Shown piece after piece: positions 43,125-51,887 of a DNA stretch of 64,000 nt. Position 1 is the stretch's first letter. Each line of letters opens with the position of its first letter. The position numbers and the translations under genes were made by a program. Source of the DNA: JBCBKL01 sp963922565. Lineage in GTDB: Bacteria > Pseudomonadota > Alphaproteobacteria > Rhodobacterales > Rhodobacteraceae. Where the stretch lies: assembly GCA_963922565.1 (NCBI GenBank), contig CAWUIQ010000010.1:33981-97980 (forward strand), given 5' to 3'. The notes beneath the pieces were generated by a model. That model ran no database searches. It was given only the letters and a program-made list of their open reading frames with translations, and was not told the origin of the DNA.

Positions 43125-45005
43125 TCAACCTTCGTGAAAGAAATCATACACTTTCTGCGCCAACCCCTCGGAAACACCTTCGACCGCCTTGAGATCCGCC
43201 AGATTGGCCCGCGCCACGGCCTTGGCGGATCCGAAATGGGCCAGCAGCGCCCGTTTGCGCGACGGGCCCACGCCCGGAATGTCATCGAGGGGGTTCGCGC
43301 TGATCGCCTTTGCCCGCTTGGCCCGGTGAGTTCCGATGGCAAACCGGTGCGCCTCGTCCCGCAGGCGCTGCACGAAATAAAGCACCGGATCGTTGTGGCG
43401 CAGGGCAAAGGGCCGCTGACCGGGGCGATAGAATTCCTCCTTGCCCGCATCACGGTCGACCCCCTTGGCCACGCCGACCATCGGAATGTCCCCAACGCCG
43501 TGCTCGGCCATGATCTCGGCCACTGCTGACACCTGCCCCGCGCCACCGTCGATCAACAGCAGGTCCGGCCAGTGCCCTTCATTCCGATCCGGATCTTCCT
43601 TGAGCAGGCGCTTGAAGCGCCGGGTCAGCACCTCTTTCATCATCCCGAAATCGTCGCCCGGGGTCAGCTCTTCTCCCCGGATGTTGAACCTGCGATAGCT
43701 GTTCTTCATGAAACCGTCCGGCCCCGCCACGATCATCGCGCCCACGGCGTTGGTGCCCTGGATGTGGGAGTTGTCGTAAACCTCGATCCGGCCCGGCGGA
43801 TCGGGCAGGTCAAAGGCCTCTGCGAGGCCCCTGAGCAATTTGGCCTGCGTGGCGCTTTCGGCCATCTTGCGGGCCAGGCTTTCCCGCGCATTGCGCAGCG
43901 CGCTGTCGATCAGCTCGGCCTTTTCACCCCGTTGCGGCACCAGCAACTCGACCTTGCGGCCCAGCTTCTGTGTCAGCGCCTCGGTCATCAGGTCCGGGTT
44001 CTCGATGGCGTTCGACAGGATGATCTGACGCGCCGGTTCCTTCTGATCATAGAACTGACCAAGAAACGCCTCCAGCGCCTCGGCCGCGTCCACATCCGCG
44101 CCCACGCGCGGATAGAAATCGCGGTTACCCCAGTTTTGCCCGGCACGGATGAAAAAGACCTGCACGCAGGCCTGCCCCTGTTCCAGATGCAGCGCGATGA
44201 TGTCGGCCTCGGTCACGGTGCGGGGGTTGATGCCCTGCGCCGACTGCACCGATGTCATTGCCCGGATCCGATCGCGCAGCGCCGCGGCCCGCTCAAACTC
44301 CATCGCTTCAGAGGCCGCCTGCATATCCGTCGCCAGCTTGGCCTGAATATCGGTCGATCGGCCGGTCAGAAACCGCTCGGCGTCCCTGACGGATTGGGCG
44401 TAATCCTCTTCCGAGATCAGACCGACGCAAGGGCCCGAACAGCGTTTGATCTGGTACAGCAGACAGGGCCGCGTCCGGCTGTCGAACATCGAATCCGTGC
44501 AATTGCGCAGCAAAAACACCTTCTGAAGCTGATTGAGGGTGCGGTTCACCGCGCCCGCGCTGGCAAAGGGGCCGTAATAGTCACCCTTCTGTTTCTTGGC
44601 GCCCCGATGCTTTTTGATCATCGGAAAGGCATGATCACCGGTGACCAGAATGTTGGGAAAGCTCTTGTCGTCGCGCAGCAGCACATTGAACTTGGGCTTG
44701 AGCTGCTTGATGAGGTTCTGTTCAAGCAGCAGCGCCTCGGTCTCGGTCCGGGTCGTGAGGAACATCATCGACGCCGTCATCGAAATCATCCGCGCGATGC
44801 GCGGCGAGTGGCCCGTGGGGCGGGCATAGTTAGAAACCCGCGCACGCAGATTGCGGGCCTTGCCGACATAAAGAACCCGACTGTCGGCATCGAGCATACG
44901 GTAAACACCGGGCGAGCTGTCGAGCGACCTGAGATAGCTGGCGATGACCTCGTGACCGGGCCGTTCTGCTGCCTCTGGTTGCGTCTGGTCTCGTTTTTTC
45001 GCCAT
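43125..45005 (-). CDS. uvrC: Excinuclease ABC subunit UvrC
   Basis: The 626-residue protein has a GIY-YIG nuclease domain (SSPGVYRMLDADSRVLYVGKARNLRARV), a Cys-rich segment NCTDSMFDSRTRPCLLYQIK, a UVR domain (ASEAMEFERAAALRDRI), the RNase H-like second nuclease (IEVYDNSHIQGTNAVG and LLIDGGAGQ) and C-terminal helix-hairpin-helix repeats. It makes both incisions in nucleotide excision repair. Start 45005 (MAKKRDQ) with GAGG upstream is preferred to GTG at 45062. Confidence 0.95.
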   Translation of the reverse strand: MAKKRDQTQPEAAERPGHEVIASYLRSLDSSPGVYRMLDADSRVLYVGKARNLRARVSNYARPTGHSPRIARMISMTASMMFLTTRTETEALLLEQNLIKQLKPKFNVLLRDDKSFPNILVTGDHAFPMIKKHRGAKKQKGDYYGPFASAGAVNRTLNQLQKVFLLRNCTDSMFDSRTRPCLLYQIKRCSGPCVGLISEEDYAQSVRDAERFLTGRSTDIQAKLATDMQAASEAMEFERAAALRDRIRAMTSVQSAQGINPRTVTEADIIALHLEQGQACVQVFFIRAGQNWGNRDFYPRVGADVDAAEALEAFLGQFYDQKEPARQIILSNAIENPDLMTEALTQKLGRKVELLVPQRGEKAELIDSALRNARESLARKMAESATQAKLLRGLAEAFDLPDPPGRIEVYDNSHIQGTNAVGAMIVAGPDGFMKNSYRRFNIRGEELTPGDDFGMMKEVLTRRFKRLLKEDPDRNEGHWPDLLLIDGGAGQVSAVAEIMAEHGVGDIPMVGVAKGVDRDAGKEEFYRPGQRPFALRHNDPVLYFVQRLRDEAHRFAIGTHRAKRAKAISANPLDDIPGVGPSRKRALLAHFGSAKAVARANLADLKAVEGVSEGLAQKVYDFFHEG

Positions 45006-45164
45006 TCGATTCGAACCTCGTTGCGCCTCGGGCTGCACTTTCAAAACACCATTTTCAAGCACTTAGGCATCCACGGATTCTGGGGATAACACTGCCCATA
45101 ACTTCTGGAGGTCTGGAAATTTTTGTTATTTTTTGGGCAGTTCATCAACATGCCTAAATTTTGA

Positions 45165-45219
45165 GCACTTGTCTAAATGACTGATTTTCATGAAGAAAAT
45201 TTTCGCGATAGACAAGTGC
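45165..45219. promoter_or_regulatory. Inverted repeat in the A+T-rich uvrC upstream region
   Basis: Perfect 11-base arms GCACTTGTCTA and TAGACAAGTGC are separated by 33 bases. The surrounding 230-base gap (45063-45291) is visibly A+T-rich compared with the genes. A related GCACTT motif also occurs at the start of the uvrC open frame near 45060. It may be a pair of operator sites for uvrC or a transcript hairpin after the upstream reductase gene; no terminator U-tract fits. Confidence 0.45.
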
Positions 45220-45291
45220 CTGAAAATAAAGACATTTCGGTAACACTTTTGTAACGAAGCTGCCGATGGTGCACAACTCACCCTGCGTCAC

Positions 45292-46068
45292 CTACTCCAC
45301 TCCGATGACATCCGGCGTCTCCCACCCAAGATGCTGTCCCCCATCGACACACAGCAATTGTCCGGTGATCGCGGGTGAATCGAGGAAATAACCCAATGCG
45401 CCCGTGATGTCGGCAGGGTTCGCTCCACGCCCCAGAACGGTCGCCGCACGCTGCTTGGCGAAGTGCTCCGCCGATTGCCGTCCGCCCTGCAAGGTCGGTC
45501 CGGGGCCTATCCCGTTGACGCGGATGGCGGGCGCCAGCGCCTGTGCCGTCGTGCGGGTCATGGCCCACAAACCCATCTTCGCAATCGTGTATGTCATGAA
45601 TTCCGGCGTCAGCTTACGCACCCGCTGATCGACCATGTTGACGATCAGCCCGGCGGCCAAAGGTTCGCCCGCATCATCCGTGGTCGCAGCCAGTCCTTGC
45701 AGGGCCATCTGCTGGGTCAGGATGAAGGGCGCCCGCAAGTTGCTGCCGATATGCCTGTCCCAGCTTTCGCGGGTCGCCGTTTCGATCGTGTCATATTCAA
45801 AGATCGAAGCATTGTTGATCAGGCAGGTGATCGGACCGCCCAAAGCATCGGTCGCCTGTCCGAACAGCGCCTCGGTCTCGTTGTCATCCACAAGGTTCGC
45901 CTGCAGGGCCACGCCGCTTTGCCCGGCCCTCTTGATCTCGACCACGGTTTCGTCAGCACCGGCCGAGGAGCTGGCATAGTGAACCGCAACGTCAAAGCCC
46001 CGATTGGCCAGATAAACCGCCATCGCACGGCCCAGCCGGTGCCCGGCTCCGGTAACAAGCGCCCGCAT
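45292..46068 (-). CDS. SDR family oxidoreductase, FolM/pteridine reductase-like
   Basis: The 258-residue short-chain reductase has TGAGHRLGRAMA (with the Arg of pteridine reductases after GxxR), the NNAS motif and IVNMVDQRVRKLTPEFMTYTIAK. The usual Ser-Tyr-Lys is replaced by Asp-Tyr-Lys (D of NMVD, then YTIAK), which is the pattern of pteridine reductase PTR1 and of FolM dihydromonapterin reductase. It therefore likely reduces dihydropterin or dihydrofolate with NADPH. It stands between the antiporter gene (15 bases upstream) and uvrC. Confidence 0.85.
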   Translation of the reverse strand: MRALVTGAGHRLGRAMAVYLANRGFDVAVHYASSSAGADETVVEIKRAGQSGVALQANLVDDNETEALFGQATDALGGPITCLINNASIFEYDTIETATRESWDRHIGSNLRAPFILTQQMALQGLAATTDDAGEPLAAGLIVNMVDQRVRKLTPEFMTYTIAKMGLWAMTRTTAQALAPAIRVNGIGPGPTLQGGRQSAEHFAKQRAATVLGRGANPADITGALGYFLDSPAITGQLLCVDGGQHLGWETPDVIGVE

Positions 46069-46083
46069 TCGCCGCTCCTTTCT

Positions 46084-47055
46084 TCAGATCAGTAGGGTCG
46101 TAAGGTAGGTCGCATAAAGTGCCGACAAGGCAATCCCCCAGCCCCGGGTGATATCCCATCTCATAAAGACGAAAGGCACCAGAAGGACAGAGGCCGCCAA
46201 CATCACCCAAAGATCGACTCGGATGAATTCAGGCGCGACGGGGATGGGGCCGAAAAGGCAGGCCAGCCCGATAATGGCCAGCAGATTGAACATGTTGGAC
46301 CCGATCACGTTGCCCAGCGCGACGTCCGCCTGCCGCCTGAGCGCCGCCATCATCGTGGTCGCAAGCTCGGGCAAGGACGTTCCCACGGCGACCAGGGTAA
46401 GGCCGATAACGGTGTCGCTGATCCCGTACACCTTGGCGATGACCGTCGCATTGTCGACCAGCAGATCGGCGCCCAGCGGCAGACCAATCAGGCCCAGCAC
46501 CAGAAAGATCGCGATGCGCCAGCCGGGCATTGACGGGTCGGCGCCTTCCAGTTCTTCGTCGTCGACATCTGCCACGGCGCTGCACACATTGGCCTGCCGG
46601 TGGACATGCGCCTCGCGGAACGCATCGAAAAGGACAAAGCCAAGGGCGGCCAGCAGGGCGATACCGGCAAACAGATCAAAGACACCGCGGAATGCCAATG
46701 CGATGAACAGGACCGTTGCCCCGATCATGAAGTTGTAGGATTTGCGGGTTTCGCATTGCGACGTGTGCATCGTTGCCAGCAGCGCGGGCAGCCCCAGCAC
46801 AAGCAGGATGTTGGCCGTGTTCGACCCGACCACGTTACCAAGCGCCAGACCCGGCACATCGTCGTAAACCGCCTGGATCGCGATCAGCAGTTCAGGCGCA
46901 GATGTCCCGAAGGCCACGATCGTCAGGCTGACGATCAGGGCCGGTACACCAAGCCGCAAGGACAGGTTCACCGCGCCCTTGACCAGCGAGTCACCGGCCA
47001 GCAGCAGGATCAGGAGCCCCAATCCGCTGTAGAGCCATGGCATGATGGCGGCCAT
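46084..47055 (-). CDS. Calcium/sodium antiporter, CaCA family (YrbG-like)
   Basis: The 323-residue membrane protein has two inverted halves with the CaCA alpha-repeats: VAFGTSAPELLI with GNVVGSNTANI, and VAVGTSLPELATT with GNVIGSNMFNL. A His/acidic loop joins the halves around residue 150-175. It exchanges Na or H for Ca or another cation across the inner membrane. The ATG overlaps the stop of the small zinc-ribbon gene by one base (TAATG). Confidence 0.94.
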   Translation of the reverse strand: MAAIMPWLYSGLGLLILLLAGDSLVKGAVNLSLRLGVPALIVSLTIVAFGTSAPELLIAIQAVYDDVPGLALGNVVGSNTANILLVLGLPALLATMHTSQCETRKSYNFMIGATVLFIALAFRGVFDLFAGIALLAALGFVLFDAFREAHVHRQANVCSAVADVDDEELEGADPSMPGWRIAIFLVLGLIGLPLGADLLVDNATVIAKVYGISDTVIGLTLVAVGTSLPELATTMMAALRRQADVALGNVIGSNMFNLLAIIGLACLFGPIPVAPEFIRVDLWVMLAASVLLVPFVFMRWDITRGWGIALSALYATYLTTLLI

Positions 47056-47216
47056 TAGGCCCCTCCCTTACCGCAGGCACAGGGCCCCTTGCCGATCAGA
47101 TACCGCCCGCAGGCGCGGCATTTCGATACCCGCTTGCCACCGATCCAATGCAGTTTTCCCAGCATGGCCAGAACCGCGATAAAGATCAGGAACAGCAGGA
47201 CTGCGCGTAAGATCAT
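47055..47216 (-). CDS. Small membrane protein with zinc ribbon, 53 aa
   Basis: ATG at 47216 begins a 53-codon frame: one transmembrane helix (about residues 4-21, VLLFLIFIAVLAML) followed by KCRACGRYLIGKGPCACGKG, a compact Cys4 motif (CxxC-x8-CxC) that could bind zinc. It starts 3 bases after the S49 peptidase stop, and its stop overlaps the antiporter start as TAATG, which supports real translation. The antiporter ribosome-binding site GGGAGG lies in its last codons. Function unknown. Confidence 0.72.
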   Translation of the reverse strand: MILRAVLLFLIFIAVLAMLGKLHWIGGKRVSKCRACGRYLIGKGPCACGKGGA

Positions 47217-47219
47217 GCG

Positions 47220-48017
47220 TCAGAGCCCGAATTGCGCGTAGGCCGCGCGCTCTTCGAGCATGGCAACTCCGTCAGCCGCAAACTGCGCACCCAGACGCGC
47301 CCAAAGCGGGCGGCGCAGACCGTAGACCCGGAATTTCACCTTTTCACCAAACTTGTCCTGCATGACCGGTTTCAGGTGGCCGATCTCGTCAATCAGGCCG
47401 AGTTCCTTGGCGCGACCGGCAAGCCAGAATTCGCCGTTGAACAGCTCTGTCTCACCATTCAGCTTATCGCCGCGCCGCCCTTTCACGTGGTCGATGAAAT
47501 TCAGGTGCAGGTCGTCAAGAATACCCTTCAGCCGTTCCACATCTTCGGGCTTTTCCGGTTTGAAGGGATCGAGCTGCGATTTGGATTCGCCCGCCGTATA
47601 GACACGCCGTTCAATCCCGTATCGCTCGATGAATTGATGGGCGCCGAAACTCGACGAAATCACACCGATCGAACCGATGATCGAACTGGCATCGGCAAAG
47701 ATTTCGTCCGCCGCCGCCGCGATCCAGTAACCGCCCGACGCGGCGACATCCTCGACGAAGGCATAAACCGGAACTTTCTTTTCCTCGGCCAGCCTGCGGA
47801 TGCGCATCCCGATCAGCGAACTTTGCACAGGGCTGCCCCCGGGTGAACTGAGCACCAGCGCGACGGCATCGGGTTTGCCGCGGGAAAAGGCGCGCTCGAT
47901 CACAGGCGCAAGGGCCTGGTCAGACAGCGTACCACGCGCGCCGCTGGCGATGACGCCCTGCATGCGGACGACAGCGACGAGAGGGTCGGATTTGACGAAG
48001 GGAATCCAGCGTTTCAT
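47220..48017 (-). CDS. S49 family peptidase (SppA/SohB-like)
   Basis: This 265-residue serine protease has the catalytic Ser in DVAASGGYWIAAAADEI and the Lys in AGESKSQLDPF, the Ser/Lys dyad of the S49 family, plus SSPGGSPVQS (substrate groove). There is no clear transmembrane helix at the N-terminus (MKRWIPFVKSDPLVAVV), so it is probably peripheral or cytoplasmic. It is one domain of about 265 residues, not the tandem SppA of E. coli. The start at 48017 avoids a longer and unlikely leader. Confidence 0.9.
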   Translation of the reverse strand: MKRWIPFVKSDPLVAVVRMQGVIASGARGTLSDQALAPVIERAFSRGKPDAVALVLSSPGGSPVQSSLIGMRIRRLAEEKKVPVYAFVEDVAASGGYWIAAAADEIFADASSIIGSIGVISSSFGAHQFIERYGIERRVYTAGESKSQLDPFKPEKPEDVERLKGILDDLHLNFIDHVKGRRGDKLNGETELFNGEFWLAGRAKELGLIDEIGHLKPVMQDKFGEKVKFRVYGLRRPLWARLGAQFAADGVAMLEERAAYAQFGL

Positions 48018-48104
48018 TGCGGCCCATGTAGAATTGGCACCCGCCGCAAACAAGGCCGGGACGCAAACGAGTTGAATGTGGGACGCGCCTGCAACAGGCC
48101 CGGC

Positions 48105-48866
48105 TTACTCCCGAATGCGCCAACCGGTCTTGAATATCCACCAGACCACGCAAAGACAGAGGCCGAAAAACACGGCGATGGCGATCAGTGACGTGGCGAT
48201 CGGAACATCGGCCAATCCATAGAACGACCAGCGAAAACCCGAGACGAGATAGACCACCGGATTGAACATCGAAATCGTCTGCCAGACCGGCGGCAGCATC
48301 GAAATCGAATAGAACGATCCCCCGAGGAACACCAAAGGCGTGATGATCAGCAGTGGCACCAGCTGCAATTGTTCGAAATTGCCCGCCCAAATCCCGATGA
48401 TGAATCCGAAAAGCGCAAAGCTCAGACAGGTCAGGACAAGAAAGGCCAGCATTGCCAGCGGATGCTGGATTGTCAGATCCACGAAGAAATACGAGGTCGC
48501 AAGAATGATCAGCCCGATGATCAGCGCCTTCGTTGCAGCCGCCCCCACATAGCCCATCACAATCTCGAGAAAGTTCACCGGCGCCGACAGCAACTCGTAG
48601 ATCGTCCCGATGAATTTCGGGAAATAGATCCCGAAGGACGCATTGGATATGCCCTGCGTCATCACCGTCAGCATGATCAGACCCGGAACGATGAAGGCGC
48701 CGTAGCTCACGCCTTCGACCTGATCGATACGGCTGCCGATGGCCGCGCCGAAGACGACGAAATAGAGCGAGGTGGAAAGGACGGGCGAAATCAGGCTTTG
48801 CGCAATCGTCCGGAAAAAGCGGGCCATCTCGAAAACATAGATGGCACGAACGGCGGTCAGGTTCAT
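48105..48866 (-). CDS. ABC-2 type transporter permease (YadH-like)
   Basis: The 253-residue membrane protein has six hydrophobic segments and the ABC-2 signature around PLVFLGGSFYSISMLPPVWQ. It forms an exporter with the ATPase encoded just upstream; ATG overlaps the ATPase stop (ATGA). YadG/YadH-type systems are exporters of unknown substrate (drug or lipid-like). The product ends in a charged tail. Confidence 0.9.
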   Translation of the reverse strand: MNLTAVRAIYVFEMARFFRTIAQSLISPVLSTSLYFVVFGAAIGSRIDQVEGVSYGAFIVPGLIMLTVMTQGISNASFGIYFPKFIGTIYELLSAPVNFLEIVMGYVGAAATKALIIGLIILATSYFFVDLTIQHPLAMLAFLVLTCLSFALFGFIIGIWAGNFEQLQLVPLLIITPLVFLGGSFYSISMLPPVWQTISMFNPVVYLVSGFRWSFYGLADVPIATSLIAIAVFFGLCLCVVWWIFKTGWRIRE

Positions 48867-49792
48867 GCTGCGTCCTCTTTCACCAGCGTCACGAAAATCT
48901 CTTCAAGGCTCGATTGGCGCGTCACCACGTCCCGCAGGACCAGCCCCGTGGCCGACACATCGTTGAGCAACTTGGTGATCCCGGTCCGTTCGCGGCGCGT
49001 GTCGTAAGTATAGACCAGGCCCCACCCGTCTTTGGCCAGCCGCAGGTCGTAATGCGACAGACCTTCGGGGATACAGTCGAGCTTGGAGGAAAGCTGCACC
49101 TCCAGTTCTTTGCGGCCCATCTGGGCCATCAGCCTGTCCTTGTCTTCCACCAACAGGATCTCGCCCTTGTTGATGACGCCGACTCGGTCGGCGATGGCTT
49201 CGGCCTCTTCGATGTAGTGGGTCGTAAGAATGATGGTCACCCCCTGCGATTTCAGGTCGGCCACGATCTCCCACATGTCCTTGCGCAGCTCGACATCGAC
49301 GCCGGCAGTCGGTTCATCAAGGAACAGCACCGCCGGTTCATGAGCGAGCGCCTTGGCGATCAGGACGCGGCGCTTCATGCCGCCCGACAATTCCTTGATC
49401 TGCGCGTTCCGCTTGTCCCACAGCGACAGGCGCTTGAGGATGTTCTCAAGCACGGTATCCTTCTGGCCCTTGCCGAAAAGACCCCGCGAAAACCGGACCG
49501 TATTGATCACCTTCTCAAATGGTTCCAGCGCGATTTCCTGCGGCACCAGGCCAATGAGGCTGCGCGCCGCGCGGAAATCATGTTCGATGTCATGCCCGTC
49601 GACGGTGACACTGCCCGACGTCGGCGTGGTGATGCCGCAAATCGTTGAAATCAGTGTCGTTTTCCCTGCGCCATTGGGCCCCAGCAGCGCGAGGATCTCG
49701 CCCTTTTCGATCTGCAGATTGACGCCTTTGAGCGCCTCGAAACCGCCCGCATAGGACTTTCGCAGATCCTTAATGTCGAGGATTGTGGGCAT
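48863..49792 (-). CDS. ABC transporter ATP-binding protein (YadG-like)
   Basis: The 309-residue ATPase has Walker A GPNGAGKT, the signature LSGGMKRRVLIAKAL and Walker B VLFLDEPTAGVD, with an extra C-terminal domain of about 80 residues as in drug/capsule exporters of the DrrA group. It is the first gene of a two-gene exporter operon and divergent from the EamA transporter gene. The start at 49792 gives MPTILDIKDLRKSY, a normal N-terminus. Confidence 0.92.
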   Translation of the reverse strand: MPTILDIKDLRKSYAGGFEALKGVNLQIEKGEILALLGPNGAGKTTLISTICGITTPTSGSVTVDGHDIEHDFRAARSLIGLVPQEIALEPFEKVINTVRFSRGLFGKGQKDTVLENILKRLSLWDKRNAQIKELSGGMKRRVLIAKALAHEPAVLFLDEPTAGVDVELRKDMWEIVADLKSQGVTIILTTHYIEEAEAIADRVGVINKGEILLVEDKDRLMAQMGRKELEVQLSSKLDCIPEGLSHYDLRLAKDGWGLVYTYDTRRERTGITKLLNDVSATGLVLRDVVTRQSSLEEIFVTLVKEDAA

Positions 49793-49921
49793 GTCTTGCT
49801 CCGCTTTTGACGTGGCCAGACTTAGGATGCGTCAGCCGGAAGAACCAGAGCAGATTTGCACATCCCGTTGTGCGGCGCATTCGGGCATGACACCGGCGCA
49901 GCGCGTGATACGACTGGCCGC

Positions 49922-50908
49922 ATGACACAAGGGCCGCAAAACCGCGCGGGGCTGGGCATCGCGCTGATCATCACGGGCATCTTCTTCATTTCGTTGAACG
50001 ATGTGCTGATCAAGCGGTTGTCGGGTGGCTATCCGCTGCACCAGATCATCTTCGTACGGTCGGGCATTGGCCTGATCCTGTGCCTTGCGCTGGTCCAGTT
50101 CGAGGGCGGATGGAAGATCCTGAAAACGCGGGATCCGTGGCTGCATGCGTTGCGCGGTCTTCTGATCGTAATCGCCAACATGACGTTCTTTCTGGCGCTC
50201 GCAGTCCTGCCGCTGGCCGAGGCGACGGCCCTGTTCTTTGTCGCGCCGCTGCTGATCACGCTGCTTTCGATACCGATCCTTGGGGAACAGGTCGGCCCTG
50301 CCCGCCTGACGGCCATCCTGATCGGATTTGTCGGCGTCCTGATGATGCAACGCCCGTGGGAAGGCAGCGAAACGCTTGAGGTCAGCCGGGTGGTTCTGCT
50401 GTTGCCGGTTCTGGCCGCGGCGGCCTATGCGCTGAACCAGGTGTTGACGCGCAAGCTGGGGGTGACCGCCCGGGCCAGCGCGATGGCGGTCTATATCCAA
50501 AGCACCTTCATCATCGTCTCTTCGCTGTTCTACCTCTTCGCCGGGGACGGCCGGTATGCCAGGGACACAACGAACGCGTCGGTCGAATTCCTCTTCCGCG
50601 CCTGGATCTGGCCAGAGCCGGGGGATTGGATCACCTTCATCGCCGTCGGCTTTGCGATCGCAATCGTCGCTTATTGCCTTGGCCAGGCCTACAGACTGGC
50701 GGATGCGGCGACGATCGCCCCCTTCGAATATGTCGGCCTGCCGCTCGCGGTGTTCTGGGGGTTCTTGATCTTCGGCGATCTGCCGGATTGGGAGGTCTGG
50801 GCCGGTATCGCGCTCATCCTCGGGGCTGGCCTGTTCGTGTTCCTGCGCGAACGGCGACGCGCGCGCAGGCCGCTGTCCCAGGTGGTTGGCCGAACTCCAA
50901 ACCGTTAA
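49922..50908 (+). CDS. EamA (DMT superfamily) transporter
   Basis: The 328-residue protein has ten hydrophobic helices in two EamA repeats, beginning GLGIALIITGIFFISLNDVLIK with the second repeat after residue about 165. It is a drug/metabolite-type permease; the substrate cannot be told. ATG at 49922 is preferred; an earlier in-frame start at 49856 would add 22 soluble residues without support. The stop overlaps the convergent nuclease gene by 4 bases. Confidence 0.87.
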   Translation: MTQGPQNRAGLGIALIITGIFFISLNDVLIKRLSGGYPLHQIIFVRSGIGLILCLALVQFEGGWKILKTRDPWLHALRGLLIVIANMTFFLALAVLPLAEATALFFVAPLLITLLSIPILGEQVGPARLTAILIGFVGVLMMQRPWEGSETLEVSRVVLLLPVLAAAAYALNQVLTRKLGVTARASAMAVYIQSTFIIVSSLFYLFAGDGRYARDTTNASVEFLFRAWIWPEPGDWITFIAVGFAIAIVAYCLGQAYRLADAATIAPFEYVGLPLAVFWGFLIFGDLPDWEVWAGIALILGAGLFVFLRERRRARRPLSQVVGRTPNR

Positions 50909-51864
50909 CCGATAGTCAAACCGGCCCGTTCCAGCGTCGCCGCTGGCCAGTCGGTGATCTGCGCGGGGTCGGTCACGATGATCTCGGGGCGGCCGGTCGC
51001 GTCATCCGGGAACATCTTGGTCGGTCCGGTAACATAGGCGTATGACCGGCGCGGGGTGCTTTCGCCATCCGCGCGATAGCGGGTCAGGATCAGGCGCATG
51101 ATCTCTTCGCCTTCGCCCGAGTTGCCACCGGGAATGAACAGCTGATAGGGCTGAGCGCGGCTGCCGGTGAAGAACAGGACATGGTCGCCATCGGTCGGGG
51201 TGAAATCCCGGAGCTCCATGAACACCGTCGTTTCCTGCTTGGCCTTCGCGATCTCGACCAGGCGGGCATAGTCGAGACGGGTGTTGAACAGGTTCACCTC
51301 CGGGCTCCGGCGCTTGATCTCGCGATACCCTTCGATGATGCGGGCGCGCAGATCCCACCAGACGCCAAGGGTCGCGTAATCCCGCATGACCGAGCCATTG
51401 TTGCCGACCTGATCCCAGACCCCGGCGTGGTTCATCTGCGCCTCACGCTCCGCTGCAAGGTATCGCTGGTGCAGGGTCGCGAACTGGGCATAGCCGTATT
51501 TCTGGAAATAGGGCGACCAACCCTCGCGGATCATCAGCTCCTGAAAGTCGGTCCCGTCCTCAAGTTCGAGATAGCAAAGCAAACGACCAAAGTTGCCGCG
51601 GTATTTGTCGATCGCCTCGTCGCGTGGCTCATTGCCCGGCAGGATCAGCTTCACCGTATCGCCGGACTTGATCAGCGCGTTGGCTCGGTCGGATGCCGCA
51701 CGGCCCAGCGGCGTGACGGGTTTGGATCCGGCATTCACCTCTTCGGTGTCGAGGGAAAGAACACGCAGGCTTTCGGATCTCGTGTCGCCGCTGTTCAGAA
51801 AGACACGGACGGTATCACCATCGACAACGCGGTCGACCGTGGCGGTAAAGGATGTTCCGGGCAT
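50905..51864 (-). CDS. Staphylococcal nuclease (SNase)-like protein with C-terminal extension
   Basis: The first about 150 residues form an SNase OB-fold: TATVDRVVDGDTVRV, LRVLSLDTEEVN (Arg and Glu of the active site) and FGRLLCYLEL (second Arg). A further 170 residues of unknown type follow. No signal peptide is visible, so it is probably cytosolic, unlike the classical secreted enzyme. AAGGAG precedes ATG 51864. It starts 23 bases after the nuclease/phosphatase gene, probably in one operon. Confidence 0.82.
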   Translation of the reverse strand: MPGTSFTATVDRVVDGDTVRVFLNSGDTRSESLRVLSLDTEEVNAGSKPVTPLGRAASDRANALIKSGDTVKLILPGNEPRDEAIDKYRGNFGRLLCYLELEDGTDFQELMIREGWSPYFQKYGYAQFATLHQRYLAAEREAQMNHAGVWDQVGNNGSVMRDYATLGVWWDLRARIIEGYREIKRRSPEVNLFNTRLDYARLVEIAKAKQETTVFMELRDFTPTDGDHVLFFTGSRAQPYQLFIPGGNSGEGEEIMRLILTRYRADGESTPRRSYAYVTGPTKMFPDDATGRPEIIVTDPAQITDWPAATLERAGLTIG

Positions 51865-51887
51865 AATGTGCTCCTTGGTTTGCTGGC

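Noticed and set aside
43572..45089. 505-codon plus-strand frame opposite uvrC
   Set aside because: Antisense shadow; uvrC has all expected domains on the minus strand.
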